From assembly GCF_025630775.1 (NCBI RefSeq), contig NZ_JAOSZE010000015.1:62001-126000 (forward strand): DNA of 64,000 nucleotides, given 5' to 3'. Source of the DNA: Actinoplanes sp. KI2 (lineage in GTDB: Bacteria; Actinomycetota; Actinomycetes; Mycobacteriales; Micromonosporaceae). Below the pieces are notes generated by a model that searched no databases, was not told the DNA's origin, and saw only the letters and a list, made by a program, of their open reading frames with translations. Position numbers and translations under genes: made by a program. Position 1 is the stretch's first letter. Each line of letters opens with the position of its first letter. This document shows positions 57,297 to 64,000 of the stretch, one piece after another.

Positions 57297-58447
57297 GCCG
57301 GGACGGACGCGGCGATCGGCGCCAGGGCGCGTGCGGACAGCAGACGACCGGCCAGCGCCTGATACCGCGCGGCCACGGCGGGCCAGCGCAGCGTCGGCCC
57401 ACCGGCCAGCCCGGTCAGGCGGCCGGCCAGCCCCGGTTCGGCGATCAGGTGCCCGATCGCGGCCGCCATCGCCTCCGGATCCTGGTGCGGCACCACCAGC
57501 CCGGGGCCGTCGGCGAGCAGCTCGACCGCGTGCGGGAACTCGGTGGCCACCACCGGCACGCCGGCGCCGACCGCCTCGATCAGCACGCCCGAGGTGACCT
57601 GCTCGGTGGAGTCGTAGGGCAGCACCACCACGTCGGCCGAGCGGATCAAGCGGGACAGCGCCGCCTCGTCCAGGTACTCGTCGCGCCAGAGCACGTCGTC
57701 GGTCACCCCGAGCGAGCCGGCGAGGGCTTTCAAGGAGTTCCGGTACGCGTCCCCGTGCTGCTCCAGCACCTTGGGGTGGGTGCGGCCGGCGACGGTGTAG
57801 ATCGGCCTCGGCGACCGGTCGGCCAGCAGCGCGAGCGCGCGCAGCGCCCACTCGATGCCCTTGCCGGGGCCGAGCAGCCCCCAGCTGAGCAGGTGCGGCC
57901 GGTCGTGGTCCTCGCGCGGCGCGCGCTCGTGGCTGCCGGCGCCGTGCGGGATCACCGAGATCTTGCGCGGGTCCACGGCGTACCCGGCCAGCAGCCGCTT
58001 GCGGGCGGTGTCGGTCATGGTGACCACCGCGTCGGCGGTGGCGGCGATCCGCTCGAGGACCTGCCGCTGCAGCGGGTCGGGATGGCTCAGCACGGTGTGC
58101 AGCACGACGATCGAGGGGATGTCGAGGGCGCGCAGCAGCGGCAGAACCTCGGCGCCGGCGTCGCCCGGGTAGATCCCGTACTCGTGCTGGAGGATCGCCA
58201 CGTCGAACCGGTTCAGCGCGTCGGCCGCCGCGGGCCAGCCACCCCTGTTGTCGGTGTGCCAGGTGTGCACGACCCGGGGCGCGCCGCGGTCGAGGTCGAT
58301 GCCGCCGCTCACGTTGTCGCTGGCGAGCAGCCGGACGACCCCAGCGCCCCCGCCGGTATTCAGCTGAGTGGCGAGTGCCGCATTGAAAGTGGCCAAACCG
58401 CATTGAGTGGGCGGGTATGTGCTCAGAAAGCCGTACGTGGCCGTCAT
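57293..58447 (-). CDS. GT4-family glycosyltransferase
   Basis: 384 residues from ATG 58447 (SD AAGG). GT-B fold: N-terminal TYGFLSTYPPTQCGLATFNA, C-terminal RPHLLSWGLLGPGKGIEWAL, PYDSTEQVTSGVLIEAVGAG with the EX7E region (IEAVGAGVPVVATEFPHAVE). It uses a nucleotide- or phospho-activated sugar. It is the first of a three-gene coupled set after a TGCAA dyad. Product unknown. Confidence 0.9.
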   Translation of the reverse strand: MTATYGFLSTYPPTQCGLATFNAALATQLNTGGGAGVVRLLASDNVSGGIDLDRGAPRVVHTWHTDNRGGWPAAADALNRFDVAILQHEYGIYPGDAGAEVLPLLRALDIPSIVVLHTVLSHPDPLQRQVLERIAATADAVVTMTDTARKRLLAGYAVDPRKISVIPHGAGSHERAPREDHDRPHLLSWGLLGPGKGIEWALRALALLADRSPRPIYTVAGRTHPKVLEQHGDAYRNSLKALAGSLGVTDDVLWRDEYLDEAALSRLIRSADVVVLPYDSTEQVTSGVLIEAVGAGVPVVATEFPHAVELLADGPGLVVPHQDPEAMAAAIGHLIAEPGLAGRLTGLAGGPTLRWPAVAARYQALAGRLLSARALAPIAASVPA

Positions 58448-58524
58448 GACAGGGCCTTTCTCGGTTCGCGGCTGCCTACTCGCAGCACGACTAAGCGCGC
58501 ACGATCGGCACGGTGCGGGCCTCG

Positions 58525-58540
58525 TGCAAACGTCATTGCA
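58525..58540. promoter_or_regulatory. TGCAA-N6-TTGCA operator
   Basis: TGCAAACGTCATTGCA, a perfect 5-bp dyad 78 bp upstream of the GT4/GH130 set. Same half-site as in the LacI promoter region and upstream of the small orphan gene; predicted LacI/MalR-type binding. Confidence 0.6.
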
Positions 58541-58604
58541 GCTGCCCGGGAAATTACCCCGATTAACGCGCAATTCACATTGCGACGTTAACAAGTACGG
58601 CCAT

Positions 58605-59609
58605 TCAACTGACGATATTGCGGTAAATTGCCAGGTAGTCGTCGACCATGCGGTCGGCCGAGAACCGTTCCCGGGCGCGCCGCGCGCACCCGGCCCGGTC
58701 GATCGCGTCGATGCCCTCGACCGCCGCCGCCGCCTCGTCGAGGCCGGTCACCAGCCGGCCGGTGACGCCCTCGTCGACGATCTCCGGCATCGAGCCTTTC
58801 CGGTACGCGATCACCGGTGTCCCGCAGGCCATCGCCTCCACCACGGAGAGCCCGAACGGCTCGGCGAACCGGATCGGGTGCAGCAGCGCCGCGCCCGAGC
58901 CGAGGATCCGCCCGCGGTCGGCCGGCCCGACCGAGCCCAGGTAGACGACCCGGTCGCCGTCGATCTCGGGGGCCACCCGGGACTCGTAGAAGGCGTGATC
59001 CTGGATGATCCCGCAGATGACGAGGCGACGACCGGTCCGCCGGGCGATCTCGATGGCCAGGTCGGTGCCTTTGTCCGGATGGATACGGCCAAAGATGATT
59101 AAATCGGACGAATCAGGTGCGACGGAAACCGGGAGCGTCGACAGATCGATGCCGTGATGGACGGTTCCGACGTAGGACAGCAATGGAGATCGGTCGCTGT
59201 CGGAGATCGAGACGTAGGCCGAGTTTCCCCGTTCGTAGGCCGGCAGAATGTGCCGCCCGGAAAAGCCGTGGATCGTGGTGAGCATCGGCGCGGCGCAGTG
59301 CTGGGAGAACGCGAGCGGCAACCAGTCCAGATGGTTGTGCACGAGGTCGAACTCGCCGGACCGGGACAGCGCGTGGCTGACGTGCAGCGCCTCCCACACC
59401 CGGCCGTCGAGCTCGGGACTCTCCTCGTACCCGGCCGGGCTCACCCCGTCCAGGGCGGCCTTGGTGACCGAGTCGAGCGTCGCGAAGAGCGTGACGTCGA
59501 CGCCGCGCGCGGTCAGCCCCTCGGCCAGCAGGCTGGTGATCAGTTCCCAGGGGCCGTAGTGCAGCGGCGGCGTGCGCCAGGCGATCGGCCCCAGCAGCGC
59601 CACCTTCAT
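58605..59609 (-). CDS. GT4-family glycosyltransferase
   Basis: 334 residues from ATG 59609. MKVALLGPIAWRTPPLHYGP start with the PWE donor loop, DLVHNHLDWLPLAFSQHCAA, TIHGFSGRHILPAYERGN, IIFGRIHPDKGTDLAIEIAR and AEPFGLSVVEAMACGTPVIA (EX7E). A cytosolic retaining transferase of the type used for trehalose, mannosyl or surface-glycan synthesis. It is divergent from the GH13 gene at 59692 and separated from the second GT4 by 157 bp with an operator-like dyad. Confidence 0.9.
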   Translation of the reverse strand: MKVALLGPIAWRTPPLHYGPWELITSLLAEGLTARGVDVTLFATLDSVTKAALDGVSPAGYEESPELDGRVWEALHVSHALSRSGEFDLVHNHLDWLPLAFSQHCAAPMLTTIHGFSGRHILPAYERGNSAYVSISDSDRSPLLSYVGTVHHGIDLSTLPVSVAPDSSDLIIFGRIHPDKGTDLAIEIARRTGRRLVICGIIQDHAFYESRVAPEIDGDRVVYLGSVGPADRGRILGSGAALLHPIRFAEPFGLSVVEAMACGTPVIAYRKGSMPEIVDEGVTGRLVTGLDEAAAAVEGIDAIDRAGCARRARERFSADRMVDDYLAIYRNIVS

Positions 59610-59691
59610 GACAAATGCCGCTTTCTGGTAGTTAGCACCCACATAGTATGCCCATGCCCTCCGGCCGGCGTTCTCGTGTTAAAGAAGACGG

Positions 59692-61386
59692 ATGACGGAT
59701 CTCTGGTGGAAGAGCGCGGTCGTTTACCAGATATACCCACGCAGCTTCGCCGATGCCGACGGCGACGGCATGGGCGATCTGCGCGGCATCATCGACCATC
59801 TCGATCACCTGGCCGAGCTCGGCGTCGACGTGCTCTGGCTCTCCCCGATCTACCGGTCACCGCAGGACGACAACGGCTACGACATCAGCGACTACCAGGA
59901 CGTCGACCCCCTCTTCGGCGATCTCGCGACCTTCGACGAACTGCTGGCGGCGGCTCATGCCCGGAACATGAAGCTGATCATGGATCTGGTCGTGAACCAC
60001 AGCTCGGACGAGCACCCCTGGTTCGTCGAGAGCCGGTCGAGCACCGACAACCCGAAGCGGGACTGGTACTGGTGGCGGCCGGCCCGCGAGGGCATGGAGC
60101 CCGGCACGCCGGGCGCTGAGCCGACCAACTGGGGCTCGGTGTTCGGCGGCCCGGCCTGGGAATACGACAAACGGACCGGCGAGTACTACCTGCATCTGTT
60201 CTCGGCGAAGCAGCCCGACCTCAACTGGGAGAACCCCGAGGTCCGGTCGGCCGTGTACGCGATGATGCGGTGGTGGCTCGACCGGGGCGTGGACGGCTTC
60301 CGGATGGACGTCATCAACATGATCTCCAAGGTGCAGCCGCTCACCGACGGCCGGCTGACGGCCGGCGCCGCTTACGGGGACGGCTCCGCCTCGTACATGA
60401 ATGGTCCGCGCAACCACGAGTTCCTGCGGGAGATGCACGACCAGGTCTTCGCCGGCCGCGAGGGCATGCTCACCGTGGGGGAGATGCCCGGGGTGACGGT
60501 CGACGAGGCGATCAAGTTCACCGACCAGGACCGGCACGAGGTCGACATGGTCTTCCACTTCGACCACGTCTGGGCGGACCGCGGCGGCGACCCTTGGCGC
60601 CTGGTCCCGCTCCGGCTGACCGTCCTCAAGGGGATCTTCGGGCGCTGGCAGGCCGGCCTCGCCAAGGTCGGGTGGAACAGTCTCTACTGGAACAACCACG
60701 ACCAGCCGCGGGTGGTCTCCCGGTACGGCGACGACTCGCCCGCGCACCGGGTCGCCGCGGCCAAGATGCTCGGCACGGTGCTGCACCTGCACCGCGGAAC
60801 GCCCTACGTCTACCAGGGCGAGGAGCTGGGCATGACCAACTACCCGTTCCGCTCGATCGACGACTTCCGGGACATCGAGGCGCTCGGCCAGTACCACCAG
60901 GCGACCGTGCAGGAGGGGCGGGCGCCGGAGGAGGTGCTCACCGTGCTGCGGGCACGGGGACGGGACAACGCGCGTACGCCGATGCAGTGGGACGACTCCC
61001 CGCATGCCGGCTTCACCAGCGGGACGCCATGGCTCGCGGTGAACCCGAACTACCCGCAGATCAACGCGAAGGCGGAGCGGGCCGACCCGGACTCGGTGTT
61101 CCACCACTACCGCAAGCTGATCAAGCTGCGGCACGAGGAGCCGGCCGTGGTCGACGGCGACTTCACCATGCTGCTGCCCAACGACGAGCGCCTGTACGCG
61201 TTCACCCGGCGGCTGAACGGCACCGAGCTGCTGGTCGTCGGAAACTTCACCGGCGACACCGTGCGTGCCGAGATCGAGGACGCGATCGCCTGGGAGGAGG
61301 CCGAGCTGGTCCTCACCAACGTGGCGGCGCCGACGGGCCTGACGCTCGCGCCGTGGCAGGTCGTGGTCTACCGCCGAGTCAGCTGA
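59692..61386 (+). CDS. GH13 alpha-glucosidase (oligo-1,6-glucosidase type)
   Basis: 564 residues, the length of the family. DLVVNHSSDEHPWFVESRSS, GVDGFRMDVINMISK (nucleophile Asp), LTVGEMPGVTVDEA (acid/base Glu), WNNHDQPRVVSRYG, and a C-terminal beta domain. No signal peptide; it acts in the cytoplasm on isomalto- or maltooligosaccharides, possibly as a trehalulose/isomaltulose-type enzyme. Its final residues VVVYRRVS and the stop fall in a tandem repeat shared with the convergent regulator. Confidence 0.92.
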   Translation: MTDLWWKSAVVYQIYPRSFADADGDGMGDLRGIIDHLDHLAELGVDVLWLSPIYRSPQDDNGYDISDYQDVDPLFGDLATFDELLAAAHARNMKLIMDLVVNHSSDEHPWFVESRSSTDNPKRDWYWWRPAREGMEPGTPGAEPTNWGSVFGGPAWEYDKRTGEYYLHLFSAKQPDLNWENPEVRSAVYAMMRWWLDRGVDGFRMDVINMISKVQPLTDGRLTAGAAYGDGSASYMNGPRNHEFLREMHDQVFAGREGMLTVGEMPGVTVDEAIKFTDQDRHEVDMVFHFDHVWADRGGDPWRLVPLRLTVLKGIFGRWQAGLAKVGWNSLYWNNHDQPRVVSRYGDDSPAHRVAAAKMLGTVLHLHRGTPYVYQGEELGMTNYPFRSIDDFRDIEALGQYHQATVQEGRAPEEVLTVLRARGRDNARTPMQWDDSPHAGFTSGTPWLAVNPNYPQINAKAERADPDSVFHHYRKLIKLRHEEPAVVDGDFTMLLPNDERLYAFTRRLNGTELLVVGNFTGDTVRAEIEDAIAWEEAELVLTNVAAPTGLTLAPWQVVVYRRVS

Positions 61387-61445
61387 ACGTCGTGGTCTTC
61401 CGCCGCGTCCGCTGAGCGTCGTGGTCTACCGCCGGGTCCGCTGGG
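61359..61445. repeat. Three 29-bp tandem units spanning the stops of two convergent genes
   Basis: Units at 61359-61387, 61388-61416 and 61417-61445 share GTCGTGGTCTACCGCCG with few mismatches. The first holds the stop of the GH13 gene (TGA 61384-61386), the third the stop of the regulator on the minus strand (TAG, 61426-61428). Copying of the glucosidase 3' end appears to have supplied the last codons of the regulator. Confidence 0.9.
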
Positions 61446-62310
61446 CGACGAACGGGACCAGGCCGTCGAGCAGACGGGCCAGCCCGAAGTCGAACAGCAT
61501 GTCCAGGTCGAGGTCGAACGGGCTGGTCAGCAGCCGCTGGAACTGCGGCATCCGCTCGGCCGCCAGCAGGGCGGCGATCGTGGAGGTCTGCGCCTGCATC
61601 CACTGGTCGTTGGTCAGCCCGCTGTCCCGGACCGCCTCGGCCTCCGGCTCCAGCGCGCTGGCCACGCCCCGGACGAAGCTGAACAGCAGCACCTGGATGT
61701 ACATGCGATCGGGCTGGTTCAGGCCGGTGCTCTCGAAGGCGGCCATCACCCACTCGCTGAGCCGCATCGCGTTCGGCGCCATCTGCGGGCGGGTCAGCGA
61801 CATCGAGGCGGCGAGCCAGGGGTGCCGCTTGAATCCCGCCCACTCGAGCCGAGCGCAGATCTCGAGCGAGGCCCGCCAGTGCGGCGGATGGGCGGGCAGC
61901 GCGAACTCGCCGATCGCCGTGTCGATCATCGCGAGGGTGAGCTCCTCCTTGCCCGGCACGTGCCGGTAGAGCGCCATCGTCGAGACGCCGAGCCGGCTCG
62001 CGATGCGCCGCATGGTCAGCTCGGCCATCCCCTCGGCGTCGGCGATCGCGATCGCGGCCGCGACGATCCGCTCCCGGGTCAGCTCGTGGTCGCCGCGCGG
62101 CGCCGGGCCGGCCACCACGGTGCCGACGCCGGGGCGGGCCACGGTCAGCCCCTCCTCGCGCATGGTCGCGTGCGCCTTGGTGGCGGTGGCGATCGCGACG
62201 CCCCACTCGCTGGTGATCTGCCGGGCCGAGGGCACCCGGTCGCCCGGCTGGAGCTCGCCGGTCTCGATGCGCCGGCGGACATCCTCGACGATCCGTCGAT
62301 ACGGGTGCAC
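61426..62310 (-). CDS. GntR-TetR hybrid regulator with two DNA-binding domains
   Basis: 294 residues from GTG 62310 (GGAGG upstream). Residues ~1-70: GntR winged helix (VHPYRRIVEDVRRRIETGEL, SARQITSEWGVAIATATKAH). Residues ~75-125: TetR HTH (LTRERIVAAAIAIADAEGMA, MRRIASRLGVSTMALYRHVP). The rest is a TetR C-terminal ligand domain. It faces an FAD monooxygenase with three CACTAGTAC motifs between. It probably represses both. The final residues QRTRR lie in the 29-bp repeat. Confidence 0.88.
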   Translation of the reverse strand: MHPYRRIVEDVRRRIETGELQPGDRVPSARQITSEWGVAIATATKAHATMREEGLTVARPGVGTVVAGPAPRGDHELTRERIVAAAIAIADAEGMAELTMRRIASRLGVSTMALYRHVPGKEELTLAMIDTAIGEFALPAHPPHWRASLEICARLEWAGFKRHPWLAASMSLTRPQMAPNAMRLSEWVMAAFESTGLNQPDRMYIQVLLFSFVRGVASALEPEAEAVRDSGLTNDQWMQAQTSTIAALLAAERMPQFQRLLTSPFDLDLDMLFDFGLARLLDGLVPFVAQRTRR

Positions 62311-62389
62311 TAGTACACCTCCCGTTCTGGAGTGGAGCGTACTAGTGCGGTTTGCCTGCCGCAACACGCTCTCCTACTCTCACTAGTAC
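62308..62389. promoter_or_regulatory. Three CACTAGTAC operators
   Basis: CACTAGTAC at 62308-62316 and 62381-62389, and its reverse complement at 62339-62347. The first covers the start codon of the regulator, the last the promoter region of the monooxygenase. Shared by a GntR-TetR protein with two HTHs. Confidence 0.75.
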
Positions 62390-62420
62390 GCAAATAACAG
62401 AGTACGCAGAGGAGCGGGGT

Positions 62421-63614
62421 ATGCGGGTTCTGATTTCCGGCGGGGGCATCGCCGGGCCGGCGTTGGCGTTCTGGCTCCACCGCGCCGGCGCCGAGGTCAC
62501 GATCGTCGAGCGGGCGCCGGAGCCGCGCCCGGGCGGGCACGCGGTCGACGTCCGGGGCGCCGCCCGCGGCGTCGTCGAGCGAATGGGCATCCGCGACGCG
62601 ATCAGGACGCACCAGGTCGACGAGCGCGGCTGGGCGATGGTCGACGCGCGCGGCAAGCGGCTGGGCGCGATGCCGGCCGACCTGTTCGGCGGCGAGGGCA
62701 TCGTCGCCGAGATCGAGATCGCGCGCGGCGACCTCGCCCGGATCCTGTACGAGGCCACCGCGGCCGACGTGGACTGGCGCTTCGGCGACCAGGTCACCGA
62801 CCTGACGCCGGAGGGTGACGTCTTCTTCGCCGGTGGGCGGCGCGAGCGGTACGACGTGGTGGTCGGCGCCGACGGAGTGCGCTCGGGGGTGCGCAAGCTC
62901 GCCTTCGGGCCGCACCGTGAGTTCGTCCAGCCGCTCGGGGCCTACGGGTCCTACTTCACCGTCCCGGACCCGGGCGACCTGGACAACTGGTTCGAGATGT
63001 ACAACGCGCCGGGCGGCCGGGTGGCCGGGATCCGGCCGGAGCGCGGCGGAACGGCCAAGGCCAGCCTCTCGTTCCGGACGAAGGAGCAATATGGCCGGCT
63101 GGACCGGGCCCAGCAGATCGCGCTGCTGTCGGCGAAGTTCGACAAGGTCGGCTGGCGGGTGCCGGACCTGCTGCGGGCCATGCCGGACGCCCCGGACTTC
63201 TACTTCGACGAGGTCAGCAAGGTGACGGTCGAGAGGTGGGCGCGCGGCCGGGTCGTCCTGCTCGGCGACGCCGGCTACTGCGGCACCCCGCTGGCCGGCA
63301 TGGGCACCAGCATGAGCCTGGTCGGCGCGTACGTGCTGGCCGGCGAGCTGGCCGCGGCGAAGACCCCGGAGGAGGGGTTCGCCGCGTACCAGCGGGAGAT
63401 GGCCGACTACGTCGCCGAGGGCACCCAACTGCCGCCGGGCGGCGTCGAGATGTTCGCCCCCAACGGCCGGTTCATGATCCGGTTGCGGGCGTTGTCGATG
63501 CGGATGATGGGCGTCTGGCCGATGAAGGGCATGGTCGAGAAGCAGTTCACCAAGGCCGAGGCGATCACCCTCAAGGACTACGGTCAGCTGCGTACGCAGA
63601 TGTCGAACGGGTGA
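62421..63614 (+). CDS. FAD-dependent monooxygenase (PHBH fold)
   Basis: 397 residues from ATG 62421 with GAGGAG upstream. GxGxxG ISGGGIAGPALAFWLHRAG, DG-motif YDVVVGADGVRSGVRK and the GD motif GRVVLLGDAGYCGTPLAGMG. A cytosolic group A flavin hydroxylase using NAD(P)H and O2; related enzymes inactivate tetracyclines, rifamycins or hydroxylate aromatics, but the substrate is not shown. Induced by loss of repression from the divergent GntR-TetR protein. Confidence 0.9.
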   Translation: MRVLISGGGIAGPALAFWLHRAGAEVTIVERAPEPRPGGHAVDVRGAARGVVERMGIRDAIRTHQVDERGWAMVDARGKRLGAMPADLFGGEGIVAEIEIARGDLARILYEATAADVDWRFGDQVTDLTPEGDVFFAGGRRERYDVVVGADGVRSGVRKLAFGPHREFVQPLGAYGSYFTVPDPGDLDNWFEMYNAPGGRVAGIRPERGGTAKASLSFRTKEQYGRLDRAQQIALLSAKFDKVGWRVPDLLRAMPDAPDFYFDEVSKVTVERWARGRVVLLGDAGYCGTPLAGMGTSMSLVGAYVLAGELAAAKTPEEGFAAYQREMADYVAEGTQLPPGGVEMFAPNGRFMIRLRALSMRMMGVWPMKGMVEKQFTKAEAITLKDYGQLRTQMSNG

Positions 63615-63949
63615 CCGGCCGGGTCGAGCAGCACGCGCCAGCGGTCCGGCGTGGGCTGCTCGGCCGGCTTGGTCGCGCCGAGCGCCAGCGCCTGCTCCTC
63701 GGCCTTGTCCAGGTCGTCCACGTAGAAGTCCAGGTGGTAGCGCTTGGGCGCGGCCTCGACCGGCCAGCCGGGCGCCGCATAGCCGGGCACCCGGCCGAAA
63801 CCGATGCTCGTCGTGCCGTCGCCGATCATGGCGTAGTCGCCCTCGCTGTGCAGCACCTCCCAGCCGAGCACGGCGGAGTAGAAGGTGGCCAGCGCGGCCG
63901 GGTCCTCGGCGTCGAGGTTGATCAGGGCAAGAGTCGCGAAACCAGTCAT
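63584..63949 (-). CDS. VOC (glyoxalase/dioxygenase superfamily) protein
   Basis: 121 residues, two beta-alpha-beta-beta-beta modules: LALINLDAEDPAALATFYSA, VLGWEVLHSEG, then KRYHLDFYVDDLDKAEEQAL and RVLLDPAGHPFDICV. His in the second module and Glu are potential metal ligands. It overlaps the end of the monooxygenase gene by 31 bp, convergent. Substrate unknown. Confidence 0.87.
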   Translation of the reverse strand: MTGFATLALINLDAEDPAALATFYSAVLGWEVLHSEGDYAMIGDGTTSIGFGRVPGYAAPGWPVEAAPKRYHLDFYVDDLDKAEEQALALGATKPAEQPTPDRWRVLLDPAGHPFDICVRS

Positions 63950-63971
63950 GCCTGGATCCTGTCGCCAAAGG

Positions 63972-63988
63972 CTGACACCTGTTGTCAG
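63972..63988. promoter_or_regulatory. CTGACA-N5-TGTCAG dyad upstream of the VOC gene
   Basis: A perfect 6-5-6 inverted repeat 22 bp upstream of the VOC start, in the last 50 bases of the window. Likely an operator for a regulator encoded beyond the window. Confidence 0.5.
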
Positions 63989-64000
63989 TATCTGGTGCCT

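Noticed and set aside
8918..64000. Many other long Arg/Pro/Gly-rich frames on both strands (for example 22.9, 36-38, 48-50 and 56-58 kb)
   Set aside because: In very GC-rich DNA the off-frames of real genes stay open. They overlap confident genes fully and show wrong GC3 and no motifs.
1..64000. tRNA, rRNA, riboswitch, IS element, phage attachment site
   Set aside because: None could be recognised by eye. No cloverleaf, no transposase-like product and no terminal inverted repeats with target duplications were seen. Covariance-model searches would be decisive.

Overview
The window is very GC-rich, with strongly GC-biased third codon positions. It has F420-dependent and mycothiol-type enzymes, secreted GH64, GH87 and streptogrisin-like hydrolases, ECF and STAS regulators, and many GTG starts. 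All this points to a soil actinobacterium, most likely of the Micromonosporaceae (Actinoplanes-like). That placement is inferred from gene content, not from a marker gene. It looks like ordinary chromosome: no tRNA, rRNA, CRISPR array, IS element, prophage or PKS/NRPS was seen, and no gene-free stretch exceeds 300 bp.

Layout. 1-6 kb: the 3' end of a membrane sulfatase-like enzyme, a frameshifted low-complexity gene on the minus strand behind a LexA-like box, a GNAT enzyme, an MFS carrier and CbiZ, all expanded by short repeats; then a 29-bp minisatellite and a divergent F420-enzyme/TetR pair. 6-10 kb: a molybdate operon (HTH-TOBE regulator, modA, modB, modC, DUF1684 protein). 10-16 kb: a methyltransferase, a DsbA-VKOR pair, an APH-like kinase, a Pro-rich membrane protein and a TetR-controlled DHA2 exporter. 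16-20 kb: a small orphan gene, a CBM2-GH64 beta-1,3-glucanase and an S1 protease with a ricin-B domain. 20-25 kb: a three-gene redox/signalling operon made of an NAD kinase-acetyltransferase fusion, a receiver-thioredoxin-reductase fusion and a CNB-domain histidine kinase. 25-35 kb: mixed regulators, methyltransferases and transporters. 35-42 kb: STAS and LuxR/ATPase regulators and a tryptophan-to-anthranilate operon (kynA, kynU, amidohydrolase). 42-52 kb: LacI, sugar ABC importer, GH13 alpha-glucosidase and a 1183-residue multidomain GH87 enzyme, read as an alpha-1,3-glucan utilisation locus. 52-61 kb: two GT4 glycosyltransferases, an (alpha/alpha)-barrel protein, a GH130 protein and a divergent GH13. 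61-64 kb: a GntR-TetR double DNA-binding regulator facing an FAD monooxygenase, and a VOC protein.

How genes work together. The secreted glucanases and protease fit attack on fungal walls: GH87 releases alpha-glucan oligomers, the ABC importer takes them up and the GH13 enzyme hydrolyses them under LacI. TGCAA dyads upstream of LacI, the GT4/GH130 cluster and a small ORF suggest a shared sugar regulon. The most unusual functional unit is the NADP-making, NADPH-using and phospho-signalling operon at 20.4-24.7 kb.

The most unusual genome-level signal is repeat expansion. Small in-frame minisatellites occur in at least six genes. Three convergent gene pairs have 23-29-bp tandem duplications at or across their stop codons. 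Many starts are predicted to be leaderless, with a TANNNT box six or seven bases upstream.
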